Positions 38,201 through 45,732 of a stretch of DNA of 64,000 bases are shown one piece after another; positions within the stretch are counted from its first letter, which is position 1; each line of letters starts with the position of its first letter. Under the pieces are notes generated by a model. It made no database searches and had not been told where the DNA came from. It saw only the letters and a program-made list of their open reading frames with translations. This DNA is from JADLHS01 sp964561105. Its GTDB lineage: Bacteria; Verrucomicrobiota; Verrucomicrobiia; Limisphaerales; JADLHS01. The stretch covers positions 1-64,000 of the forward strand of contig CAZLOH010000025.1 of NCBI GenBank assembly GCA_964561105.1. Direction: 5' to 3'. The position numbers and the translations under genes were made by a program.

Positions 38201-38278
38201 GAGATTCACGACCCGGGTGTGGCCGTTGGCAATCGTCGCTTCTACCGGCTCACCGCCCCTGCATTGCCCAATCCATGA
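32222..38278 (+). CDS. giant secreted CotH-kinase and multi-lamin-tail protein
   Basis: A 2018-residue secreted protein with a signal peptide (GVLIAALFGSANCPAAV). It begins with a lamin-tail domain (LISEIMYHPSSEDIREEFIE). Roughly residues 330-690 form a CotH-type kinase-like domain: GIRNRGHGSRSRKPNNYR (substrate-lysine region) and MAYDLDTILGEGS, the equivalent of the kinase metal-binding Asp. At least six more lamin-tail domains follow, each recognisable by a start like VRLNEVLAANVAAF or IRINEWMADPASGPDWFE. A calcium-type segment DRDGDGLPDYWETENGLSP precedes the C-terminal FYRL-type domain. The stop codon overlaps the next gene's ATG, so the two are translated together. Confidence 0.85.
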   Translation: MKCSLVRALGSGVLIAALFGSANCPAAVLISEIMYHPSSEDIREEFIELYNTGTTNVNLVGWQFTQGVRFTFPEVNLAPGGRLVVAADLNVFTNKYPGVTNVVGGWAGRLSNRSDKLELEDADGNLMNSVEYADEGDWAVRRRGPLDHSHRGWVWYAEHDGGGKSLELINAGFSNQYGANWGASLTAEGTPGAPNSVAQTNIAPVILELQHLPPVPRSDEPILVTARLLDERGSNITASLHWRVDGGATNFTSVPMWDDGLHEDGAAGDGVFAATIPAQANNAVVEFYVAATDGDGLTRTWPAPAQDSDGSLLGQVCNALYQVDDSTYSGTYPLYKMVMTEAERAELAQIGTVSYPGSDAQMNGTFISSDATGTEVRYTLGIRNRGHGSRSRKPNNYRVNFVSDRMWKGVSALNINGQYSHVQVLGSVLSLQAGVVGADSRPVQLRVNNVNLGNNGPQTYGGMYAANEAIDSDWADHWFPDDSSGNVYRAIRDIAPSDFNYRGTNASSYTNTWFKETNASENDWSDLMAMLRVMGTNDLFTPETVRGVANPEQWLDYLAVMALFDNRETSPNTGDNDDYYLYAGVNDPRFILMAYDLDTILGEGSAAGSTDATLFGAADMPAFDRFMHSPDFEPIYYRTLDRLLKTTFSAAEFNATVDQTLGDFTPANVVTRIKNWMNGRRAYVQSVIAPFLAANPVAPVATLSGEPRSPTPLRTATLTVGGTGVTQYRYKLNNGAFGSPTPVATPITLSGLPHGSSNVVWVIGAGANNVWPSDADATVSRPWVINTNWPSVRLNEVLAANVAAFNHAGTFPDAIELYNEGAVAVDLSGLRLTDNAASPNKYTFPNGTSLAAGSYLVVYANDSDGTPGIHTGFSLSQDGEGVYLFDKVSTGGALLDAVEFGPQLADLSIGRVSGGDFVLTQPTLGANNIPQALGEVMDVRINEWLASEFALFPTDFIELYNPNPLPAALGGLYLTDNPIGQPRQHPVAPLTFIGGQSFRVFQPDNDPEQGAEHLNFSLDSEQGMIALLTPRLESVDSIAYGPQRTDVSQGRSPDGSDNFASFVQPSPGAPNPGPGSTAQTVTLVALTNVWRYNETSDLTAVNWTAPGYDDSSWAAGPALLYHDSDALPGPTNTELALGRMTYYFRARFTCTNNPANVVLQLSPFVDDGAVFYLNGQLLYNLSVPGSPPAYSTPASRTVGNAVLEGPITVPGANLIPGENVLAVEVHQSSASSADIVFGARLDAVVTTPPAPVIVLNEILAANQSFTNAAGRTPDWVELYNPGTNSFDLGDFSLTDNPSLPRKWVFPAGTLMAPGGYLVIEFDDTLPPSATNTGFGLSASGDAVYLFQSPANGGAILDSVTLGVQAPDFSIGRVPNGNGNWTLTLPSRLAQNVAAGLGNPSALRINEWMADPASGPDWFELCNPAPLPVDLGGLALTDNPSERNKSPFPPRSFLGPRGYVQLIADDAPGSGADHVAFRLSASGDYLGLYYANGAQIHGVSFGAQSEGVSEGLFPDGAATVAAFPETASPGGPNFLLLSNIVINELLSHTDPPLEDAVEIYNLGTSAVDIGGWYLSNTGENPTKFLVPANTVIAAGGFHVFYQNQFDTVAAPGVLTPFTFNSAHGDEAHLSATDVGGNLTGYRARASFGAARNGVSFGRFVTSVGEEFVAMSHRSFGVDQPATVSEFRTGTGAPNPYPLVGPVVFSEINYRPNTNYLGNANAAEFLELLNITADPVPLFDPAAPTNSWKIAGGVDFVFPADVTLPAGETALIVSFDPMGDPAQSNWLRAVYQLPPNVPMYGPWIGALDNQGEDVELLRPDPPQTPPQPDAGFVPYVQVEHVHYLPTAPWPTNGLDTGNSLQRAFARGFGNEPRFWFAGAPSPGLPLADRDGDGLPDYWETENGLSPTDATGAQGANGDPDNDGQNNRQEFLAGSNPQNGGDYFHIESVTANETGVTLGFRANPGRDYSVLYSDDLPTGPWQKLVDVSPGPTSRLVEIHDPGVAVGNRRFYRLTAPALPNP

Positions 38279-41200
38279 AAGCACTTCGCCAACCTTATCG
38301 TTTATTCGCCATCCTGTTCACCTGCGCGACTGCCAGCACGCTTCACGCCGATTCATTGCGGTTGCTGGTCCCACCGGGTTACCTGCCGTCAATTCCGACG
38401 TTGGTGCGCGTGGAAGCGCTGACAGCGGACGGCGACAATAACCGCGAGCTGTGGGATGCGGCGGCCGTGCTCACGGTGGACGCGCCCGGGGTCAGTCTGT
38501 CCACGAATCTCGTGCCGCTGAAAAATGGCCTGGGCAGTGCGCTCGTCACGTTCAGTGGCGGTGGAAATTTCAACCTCACGGTGTCCCTGGGAAATTTACA
38601 GGCCACACGCTCGCTGACGGATTTGAGTTCCGTCGTTCCCACCACCGTGAGCGGCACGTTGCCGGTCTCGAACGTGACTTGGTCCGGCGTCGTGAACGTC
38701 ACGGGCGATGTGACCGTGCCCGCCGGCGGCACCTTGACGATCCAGCCCGGCACCCTCGTGCTGGTGAACGGAGTTTCCAGTGGCACGACGGCGCCGGATC
38801 TTTTCGTGAATGGCACCATGCAATCGCTCGGGTCGGAGAGCGAGCCGGTGACGATCACCTGTGCGAACGCGGCGCAACGCTGGGGACAAATCCGGCACAG
38901 TTCCGCCCAACCCTCGCTCTACCGCTACACAATCATCACCCGGGCCGGTCGCGCTCCGGGCGAAGGACACACCGGCACCGGCCCCGTGATCCGTTCGAGC
39001 AATTCGCAAATCACGTTCGAACATTGCAGTCTCACGGATTACGCCGACCCGGACGGCACGCCCGGCAAGGTCATGTATGCGAGCGGCTCCACGCTGCTCT
39101 TCAACGACTGCCTGCTGGCGCGCGCGCGCATGGGGCCGGAGGTCGCCGGGTCCGCCATCACCTGCACCAACACCTGGTTCATGGAGCTGCGTGGGCCGGA
39201 TGACGCGGACGGCATCTACATTCACACCCAAAGCGCCGGGCAGATTGCTTTGCTGTCCGGCTGCGTGCTCGCGGGCGGCGACGACGACGGCCTGGATACG
39301 CTGGGGTCCGACGTGACCGTGGAGAACTGCCTCATTCGTGACTGGACCAATCCGAATGAGGATGCGAAAGGCATCAGCGCCTTCGAAGGCACCGTGACCG
39401 TGCGTCGCACCGTCATCGCCAACTGCTTCGTCGGCCTCTCCTCCAAATCCGACGGGCCACCGGCGCGCGTGAACATCCGCAACTGCACCATCACGGGCCT
39501 CACCCGTGGCATCGCCGCCACTTACAAGAGCAACGCCTCGGCGGGCAACATCCTGTTCCTCGTCACCAACTCCATCATCCAATCCGTGGATGCGGTTTAC
39601 ACGGATTTCGGCCCAACCAATTTTAACATCGGCTACTGCAACCTTTCCGAGTCATGGCCGGGCGAGGGCAACTTTACCGGCGACCCGCTGTTCGTGGACG
39701 CCGACACAAACTTTCACCTGCAGGCCGCGTCGCCGTGCATTGATACGGGCGATCCGGCGACGCCCCTGGATCCCGATGGCACGCGGGCTGATGTCGGCGC
39801 GTTTGCTTATTCGCCGACGCTGCCCGGCACTCCGGTCGGTGGCGTTCTCACGAGCGACACGACCTGGGATCTCGCCGGAAGCCCTTACCGCGTGAACAGT
39901 GACGTAACCGTGCCGACGAATGTGACATTGACCATCGCGGCGGGAGTGGTGGTTCAACTCCCGGCCACTCGTTCCATTGTGGCAACGGCCGGCGGAGCGA
40001 TTGCCCTCACCGGCAGTGCGGCACTGCCGGTTTTGTTTCAGTCGGCCGATGGCACGAATGATTGGGGTCGGCTGGAGGCCATCGGCAGCAACGCCAGCCT
40101 TACGGTGCAACACGCGGATATTTCGCATGGACAAACCATTGTCCGCGATGGCGCGAACGGGGAATTCGCCTCCTCCACCTTCCACGACTATTTCAACCAA
40201 CCGATCCTGTTCAGCGACCAGGCCGCCGCGCTGTTCGTGCGGGCCTGTCATTTTCAGAATTACTTCGAAACGATGTTCCGTCACGGCGTGACCGTCATCG
40301 AGGACAGTTTGTTTGAAGACATCACCGGCGACGGAATTGATTTCGCTTACGCGGCGCCGGGTTCGGCCATCCGCCGTTGCACGTTGCGCCGGGGAGCGGT
40401 GACGAACGCGGACGCCGTGGACCTCGGCACGGGTTCCGATGGCGTCGTGGTGGAAAATTGCCTGCTGTCCCAATTCCCCTACGACAACGGCGTGTCCATC
40501 AGCGAGGCTTCGAGCAACATCGTCGTCCGTGGCTGTTTGATTTACGGCGTGAACGCGGGCGTGGCCATCAAGGACTCCGCGGCGGCGGCCCTGGTGAACA
40601 ACACGATTGCCGATGCAACCGATGGCGTGCGACTCTACGAAAAAACCATCGGCCAGGGCGGCGGTCAGGCGGTGGCGTGGAACAACATTCTTTGGGGCAA
40701 TAGCAATTCCATCGTCTCCCTCAACAACTCGACCATCGCCGTGGATTACTGCGACGTCGCCGGGACCGGAATTTATCCGGGCACGAGCAATCTCAACGTG
40801 AATCCGCTTTTTCGGGACGCGTCACTCCACGATTACCGGCTCGCCGCGACTTCGGCGGCCATTGGCGCGGGCACGAACGGAAGTACGATGGGCGCAATTT
40901 TCCCCGTAGGCTCCTTCCTGGTGGACTCCGACGGCGACCTGCTCCCGGATACCTGGGAACAAACCTATGGACTCGATTTCAACGACCCGAACGACGCAAC
41001 GATTGACACGGACGGAGACGGTCTGACGAACGTCCAGGAATTTTGGGCGGGCACGAACCCAACGGACGCGACCAGCACTTTGCGGCTCGATGTTGTCTCC
41101 CTACCCGGTCAGAACGCGGTCATGCTTTCGTTCTCCGCCATCTCCAACCGCAACTATGTGATCGAAAGCCGGCCGCAGCTCAGCGCCGGTAGCTGGACCA

Positions 41201-41304
41201 ACTCGCTCACTTACCAGGCCGTCGCCACCAATCGAGTCATCCAAATCACCGCGCCCACCGACAGCGCCACTGGCTTTTACCGACTGATGGCGCATCCGCA
41301 ATAG
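38275..41304 (+). CDS. secreted right-handed beta-helix protein with FYRL-type tail
   Basis: A 1009-residue secreted protein with a signal peptide (LFAILFTCATASTLHAD). Two long parallel beta-helix regions (about residues 115-500 and 515-870) show the expected short repeats, such as TVENCLIRDWTNPNEDAKGI and VVVENCLLSQFPYDNGVSI; beta-helices of this kind often bind or cleave polysaccharide, but no lyase or hydrolase triad was identified. A segment DSDGDLLPDTWEQTYGLDF is a thrombospondin-3-like calcium motif, and the last 55 residues end in GFYRLMAHPQ. Its ATG overlaps the stop of the upstream giant gene (ATGA), which implies translational coupling and possibly a shared complex. Confidence 0.82.
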   Translation: MKALRQPYRLFAILFTCATASTLHADSLRLLVPPGYLPSIPTLVRVEALTADGDNNRELWDAAAVLTVDAPGVSLSTNLVPLKNGLGSALVTFSGGGNFNLTVSLGNLQATRSLTDLSSVVPTTVSGTLPVSNVTWSGVVNVTGDVTVPAGGTLTIQPGTLVLVNGVSSGTTAPDLFVNGTMQSLGSESEPVTITCANAAQRWGQIRHSSAQPSLYRYTIITRAGRAPGEGHTGTGPVIRSSNSQITFEHCSLTDYADPDGTPGKVMYASGSTLLFNDCLLARARMGPEVAGSAITCTNTWFMELRGPDDADGIYIHTQSAGQIALLSGCVLAGGDDDGLDTLGSDVTVENCLIRDWTNPNEDAKGISAFEGTVTVRRTVIANCFVGLSSKSDGPPARVNIRNCTITGLTRGIAATYKSNASAGNILFLVTNSIIQSVDAVYTDFGPTNFNIGYCNLSESWPGEGNFTGDPLFVDADTNFHLQAASPCIDTGDPATPLDPDGTRADVGAFAYSPTLPGTPVGGVLTSDTTWDLAGSPYRVNSDVTVPTNVTLTIAAGVVVQLPATRSIVATAGGAIALTGSAALPVLFQSADGTNDWGRLEAIGSNASLTVQHADISHGQTIVRDGANGEFASSTFHDYFNQPILFSDQAAALFVRACHFQNYFETMFRHGVTVIEDSLFEDITGDGIDFAYAAPGSAIRRCTLRRGAVTNADAVDLGTGSDGVVVENCLLSQFPYDNGVSISEASSNIVVRGCLIYGVNAGVAIKDSAAAALVNNTIADATDGVRLYEKTIGQGGGQAVAWNNILWGNSNSIVSLNNSTIAVDYCDVAGTGIYPGTSNLNVNPLFRDASLHDYRLAATSAAIGAGTNGSTMGAIFPVGSFLVDSDGDLLPDTWEQTYGLDFNDPNDATIDTDGDGLTNVQEFWAGTNPTDATSTLRLDVVSLPGQNAVMLSFSAISNRNYVIESRPQLSAGSWTNSLTYQAVATNRVIQITAPTDSATGFYRLMAHPQ

Positions 41305-41558
41305 CCGCACTGGGTCGGCCAGGTACGGCCCGTTGTCAGGCTCAACTGAAATGGCGGGTGTCGGCCAACTTCCGCTGTATTCGGTGATTGGCTGCGCCAC
41401 GATCGGAGTCAGGCAGCAGATGGACAATCGGCTCTCCCTTGCGAACGGCAAAACGACACCTTGCTCCGACCAGTATTGCTCGTGGCGAAATGGGCAAATG
41501 TCTTTGCTTCGATCGCGCGCCCACTATGCTGTCGGTGTCGAAAGACGAGCGCGTCATC

Positions 41559-43862
41559 ATGAAAAACCTGCTGCGAACCTTGCTTGCATGTGTCGGGATG
41601 TTCTACGCGGTTTGTGGGCGAAGCGAGCCAGCGACGAAGTCAAATCTGCTCCTTCCCGCCCCGGCCCCCGGAGTCACACTATGGTGGGCGTTGTCGAGCG
41701 CGGCCAAAATCCGCCCTGACCAACCGGCACCGACGACGCCCGATTCGGCCATCCGATTGAACTGTGCGCGCAACGAGCGCGAGGCGGTCCAACTCGTGGT
41801 GCGGTCGAGCCGGCAAATCGAAGATTTCCACCTGCATGGTGCGGCCCTGGTCGGACCCAACGGCGCGACCATACCCGCCAGCCAGATTGACCTGCTTCAG
41901 GTGAAGTATCTCGACATTACCCAGGCCACCGACCGTGCCTCGACGCCGGGACTTTGGCCGGATCCGCTGCTGCCCATCACCGGACCGCTGGAATTGAAAC
42001 CGGACTTCAACCACGCGTTCTGGTTGCGCGTTTTTGTTCCCACCAATGCGGCGGCCGGCTTGTACCGGGGCACGGTCACGGTGACCGCCAAGGACCTGAA
42101 GGCGGTCGTTCCACTCGAGTTGCGCGTGTATGACTTCGCCCTGCCGGATCGGATGACCTGCACCACGGCGTTCGGTTTCTCGCCGGGCAACGTGTTTCGC
42201 TATCACGGACTCCAGACCGAGGAACAGAAGCGGGCGGTGCTCGAAAAATACTGGGCCGATCTCGCCGCGCACCACATCTCGCCTTACAACCCGGCCCCGC
42301 TGGATCGCATCCAGGAGAAGTGGCCGGACATACATCCACCCAAGACCGTCTGGGACAAATGGACGGGGCTGTGCATCGTCAGCAATGAAACCCATTCCGG
42401 CCAGGGCGCGCTGCTGATTAACGATGACAAGGTCAACGAGAACGTCACGGTCAGCTATGATCCGTTGATCAAGATTCCCGCCAAGGATCTGCGGCTGAAA
42501 TGCTGGTATCGCACGCCCGTCCCCGGTCACCGATTCCTGGTGACATTGAATCACTTCGATGCGCGGAAGCAGTGGCTGCCCGGACGCAACAATGACCTCA
42601 CCCTGCGCGGCGACGGCCGCTGGCAGCAACTGGATGAACTGATCACCCACTTCCCCCCGGGCGCTGAATACGTCCGCTTCAACGCCCGTGCCACCACTTG
42701 GACCGATCGCGGCGAGGAGCTTGGGCTGGTGTGGCTCGATGACATCTCCCTCACCGACGCGGGCACGGGCGAAGAACTCGCCCCCGGTGGCGATTTCGAG
42801 CGCCGGCCGCGCACCGAGCCAGTCGTGCCCCTGGCTCAACTCCGGGTGCAACTCGATTTCACCGCATGGGATCGCGGCATGGCCGCGCTGGACCGCTACC
42901 ACTTCAACGCGTTCCAGGTCCACATCCCCGGCATCGGCGGTGGCACGTTCCACGCCATCTCGCCGCCGAACTTGTTGGGCTTTGGCGAAGACACGCCGGA
43001 ATATCCCGCGCTGTTCGACTCTTACTGCCGGCAGTTGGAAGCGCACCTGGCCGCGCGCGGTTGGCTGGACCGCGCGTTCATCTACTGGTTCGACGAACCC
43101 AGCACTGACCAGTATCCGTTCGTCATGAATGGCTTCGCCAAGCTCAAACGCTCGGCGCCACGGATCGCCCGGATGCTGACCGAGCAGGTGGAGCCTACCC
43201 TGATCGGCGGACCGGACATCTGGTGCAGCATCAGCGACAACTACGACCATGTTCGCGCTGAGGCTCGTCGCCAGTACGGCGAGAAGTTCTGGTGGTATGT
43301 TTGCACCGGCCCCAAAGCGCCGTATGCCGGACTGTTCGTTGACCATCCCGCGCCGGAAATGCGCATCTGGCTCTGGCAAACCTTTCAGCGCAACATCGAG
43401 GGCGTCCTCGTGTGGGAAACCACTTACTGGACGAGCAGCGCCGCCTATCCGGATGCAAAACACCCGCAAAATCCTTACACCGATCCGATGAGCTGGACGT
43501 CCGGCTACAGTACACCGGACGGCGACCGGCGGCCTTGGGGCAACGGCGACGGGCGTTTCATCTATCCGCCCCCGGCGGCGGCGGATGGCAACCCTTCCAC
43601 GCCTATCCTGGATGGGCCGGTGGATTCCATCCGCTGGGAGCAGTTGCGCGACGGTCTTGAGGATTATGAATATCTGAGCATCCTGCGTCGGCGACTGGCG
43701 GAACGGCGCGCCGTGCTCCCAGCTGAAACTTATCAACGCCTCGCCCGCTTGCTGGAAGTGCCGGAGAACATCAGCCAGAGCCTGACGCAATTCGCAAGCG
43801 ACGGCGTTCCCATCGAACAGCAGCGCGACCGCGTGGCGCGGGCGATTGAAGAATTGCAATAA
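41559..43862 (+). CDS. DUF4091/GH123-like secreted glycosidase
   Basis: A 767-residue exported protein (signal LLRTLLACVGMFYAVCG). The N-terminal half has a beta domain (NEREAVQLVVRSSRQ, FWLRVFVPTNAAAGLYRGTV) typical of DUF4091 proteins, an inserted jelly-roll (about residues 260-400), then a barrel with RAFIYWFDEPSTDQYPFV. The adjacent Asp-Glu pair in WFDEP is the catalytic pair of GH123 beta-N-acetylgalactosaminidases, which work by substrate-assisted hydrolysis. RDGLEDYEYLSILRRRL is the DUF4091 signature near the end. Activity on N-acetylgalactosaminides is therefore plausible but not shown. The start is the ATG at 41559, chosen over upstream open sequence because it gives a signal peptide. 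Confidence 0.82.
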   Translation: MKNLLRTLLACVGMFYAVCGRSEPATKSNLLLPAPAPGVTLWWALSSAAKIRPDQPAPTTPDSAIRLNCARNEREAVQLVVRSSRQIEDFHLHGAALVGPNGATIPASQIDLLQVKYLDITQATDRASTPGLWPDPLLPITGPLELKPDFNHAFWLRVFVPTNAAAGLYRGTVTVTAKDLKAVVPLELRVYDFALPDRMTCTTAFGFSPGNVFRYHGLQTEEQKRAVLEKYWADLAAHHISPYNPAPLDRIQEKWPDIHPPKTVWDKWTGLCIVSNETHSGQGALLINDDKVNENVTVSYDPLIKIPAKDLRLKCWYRTPVPGHRFLVTLNHFDARKQWLPGRNNDLTLRGDGRWQQLDELITHFPPGAEYVRFNARATTWTDRGEELGLVWLDDISLTDAGTGEELAPGGDFERRPRTEPVVPLAQLRVQLDFTAWDRGMAALDRYHFNAFQVHIPGIGGGTFHAISPPNLLGFGEDTPEYPALFDSYCRQLEAHLAARGWLDRAFIYWFDEPSTDQYPFVMNGFAKLKRSAPRIARMLTEQVEPTLIGGPDIWCSISDNYDHVRAEARRQYGEKFWWYVCTGPKAPYAGLFVDHPAPEMRIWLWQTFQRNIEGVLVWETTYWTSSAAYPDAKHPQNPYTDPMSWTSGYSTPDGDRRPWGNGDGRFIYPPPAAADGNPSTPILDGPVDSIRWEQLRDGLEDYEYLSILRRRLAERRAVLPAETYQRLARLLEVPENISQSLTQFASDGVPIEQQRDRVARAIEELQ

Positions 43863-43990
43863 AAGGTCCGTATGCTCGCAGCACGACGGAGCCGCAAACT
43901 GCACCGTAGCCGCCGACCTACGTACGAAATAAAGTTTATCTCCAACTCCGCGTGTTGTTCGCGCAGAGCCAGTCATTGAAGCAACCACCC

Positions 43991-44710
43991 ATGCCCGTTA
44001 AAACGAAAGCCAAGCCAGCCAGCGCCCACCGCAGTTTGTCGAAGGCGGAAGTATCATCCGTGCTCGCCGCGTTGAAGCGCCTGAGCAGTTCGCGCTTCCG
44101 CGAAGATATGTCGTCGCGTTACGGCATCGTGACGAAGGACGCTTACGGCGTCCGCATGCGCGACATGCAGGCGGTGGCGAAACCGCTCGGCCGCAATCAC
44201 GCGCTGGCGCTCGCGCTCTGGAAGACGGGCAACTATGAGGCGCGCACCGTGGCGGCGTTGGTGGCTGATCCCGCTCAGCTCACGCCCGCGCTCATGGATC
44301 GTTGGTGTCGCGACTTCGACAACTGGGCCATCTGCGACACCGTTTGCTTCAAATTGTTCGACCAGTCGCCACACGCCTTTGGCCGGGTCGTCACATGGGC
44401 GGTCAAGAAGAGTGAATTCCAAAAACGCGCCGCGTTCGCGCTGCTCGCGTGTCTGGCGACACACTCCGACGATGCGGAAGATGACGCCTTCATGAAGTTG
44501 CTGCCACTGGCTGAGGCCGCTGCCACGGATGAACGGAACTTTGTGAAGAAAGGCGTGAGTTGGGGATTGCGCGGCGTGGGCGGGCGAAGCAAACAACTGG
44601 AGAAGGCGGTCGCCGCCTTGGCCCGGCGACTTGTCGTTTCTGAAAACTCGACGGCGCGCTGGATCGGCAAAGACGTGCTGCGTGCGCTGGCACCGAAGGA
44701 ATTGAAATGA
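43991..44710 (+). CDS. AlkD-like DNA alkylation repair protein
   Basis: A 239-residue protein of the DNA alkylation repair family, which uses HEAT-like helices to remove bulky or positively charged 3- and 7-alkylpurines. The conserved early segment VRMRDMQAVAKPLG and the core motif DNWAICDTVCFKLF match; the Asp of this motif is the family's catalytic residue. A basic N-terminal tail (PVKTKAKPASAHRSLSKAE) precedes the fold. The start is the ATG at 43991, since the open frame upstream lies outside the family's usual N-terminus. It is followed by a 250-base gap and a transposase element, and it is 128 bp after the GH123-like gene with no obvious link. Confidence 0.85.
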   Translation: MPVKTKAKPASAHRSLSKAEVSSVLAALKRLSSSRFREDMSSRYGIVTKDAYGVRMRDMQAVAKPLGRNHALALALWKTGNYEARTVAALVADPAQLTPALMDRWCRDFDNWAICDTVCFKLFDQSPHAFGRVVTWAVKKSEFQKRAAFALLACLATHSDDAEDDAFMKLLPLAEAAATDERNFVKKGVSWGLRGVGGRSKQLEKAVAALARRLVVSENSTARWIGKDVLRALAPKELK

Positions 44711-44832
44711 GATCTTCATCGGCCAACCCTCCGACCGCAGGTTTTTGCGCAGCCGTCACCGCCACATTGTCAGTTCGGAATTGGGCGCGGAGCGAGTGGA
44801 TTCGGAAGCTGCTGGCGGCGAATTAAACTCAT

Positions 44833-45513
44833 CAGGCTGCAAGCCTGAAATGGGACAGCCCGGGCTGAAGGCCCGGGTTGGTCGTTCCCCAAAAATGTTC
44901 AAGCCCTGTAAGGGCGAAACATTCTTGCGATACGCCAGCACGCCACACAAAATCGTTCGGCCATGTCCCAGTCTCTCGCCAACATCGTTGTTCATCTCGT
45001 GTTCAGCACGAAAGGACGCCGTCAACTGTTACGCGACGAAGAGCGTGGCCAGCTTCACGCCTATATCGCCGGCATTCTCAAGCATCACGACTCGGCGCTA
45101 ATCGAGATCAATTCGGTTCGTGACCACATTCACATCCTGTTTGCGCAATCCAAGAATCACCCACCGGCCAAGATGGTCGAACAGGTCAAATCTGCGTCAT
45201 CAACGTGGATCAAGACTCTTGATCCTTGGTATTCCGATTTCGCGTGGCAAAGCGGTTATGGCGAATTCAGCGTGAGCCCGATGCATGTTGAAGCGGTGCG
45301 GGAATACATCCGAAATCAGGCTGAGCATCACAAGCTGGAGGATTTCCGAAGCGAGTTTCGTCGGTATTGTGAGAAGAACGGAAAACCGTTGGATGAACGA
45401 TACGCGTGGGATTGAGCGGGATGTTTGGTACCGCCCTTACAGGGCGGATGAATGTATGTTGGAACGTAACCCGGGCCTTCTGCCCGGGCTATCACCTGGC
45501 GGGCTTGCAGCCC
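44833..45513 (+). mobile_element. IS200/IS605-like element framed by mirrored triple hairpins
   Basis: The element consists of tnpA (44963-45415) with three hairpins on each side. Left: 44833-44847, 44859-44877 and 44894-44923. Right: 45433-45445, 45470-45488 and 45501-45513. The right set is the left set in reverse order on the opposite strand, so both ends carry the same loop arms (GCCCT/AGGGC, CCCGGGC/GCCCGGG and a GGCT-TGC-AGCC type). This is the arrangement of REP-type sequences with a REP-associated tyrosine transposase. Confidence 0.75.
44963..45415 (+). CDS. IS200/IS605-type Y1 transposase (REP-associated)
   Basis: A 150-residue single-strand DNA transposase of the TnpA type. The HUH metal-binding motif is visible as VRDHIHILFAQ, and the catalytic tyrosine is probably in EAVREYIRNQAEHHK, the usual position one helix from the C-terminus. 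The N-terminal strand-turn (NIVVHLVFSTKGRR) also matches. The gene is intact. Mirrored hairpin clusters on both sides suggest it belongs to the REP-associated branch, which acts on palindromic repeats in the same genome, rather than being an isolated IS copy. The start is the ATG at 44963. Confidence 0.9.
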   Translation: MSQSLANIVVHLVFSTKGRRQLLRDEERGQLHAYIAGILKHHDSALIEINSVRDHIHILFAQSKNHPPAKMVEQVKSASSTWIKTLDPWYSDFAWQSGYGEFSVSPMHVEAVREYIRNQAEHHKLEDFRSEFRRYCEKNGKPLDERYAWD

Positions 45514-45732
45514 TGTGACTCGTGATTTCAAGGGTGGAGAAGGAGAGTATTTGCACCTCTGCGGTTAAGCTTACCCGAGAGTGGAGAGGAAGATTGTTCG
45601 TTGAGCTTTGGCGGGGTTTCGGGTAGGACTTTGGCGCGTCTCAAACTTATTTCCATTGCGTTGTCCCAAATACTCAGGTTCGTTCGTCGTAGTATTGAAA
45701 TTGAGCCAATCCAAACCCAGAAAGCTGAAACC

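Noticed and set aside
41679..43988. 769-residue open frame on the minus strand
   Set aside because: It lies opposite the DUF4091/GH123-like gene whose motifs are clear; the antisense frame shows none.
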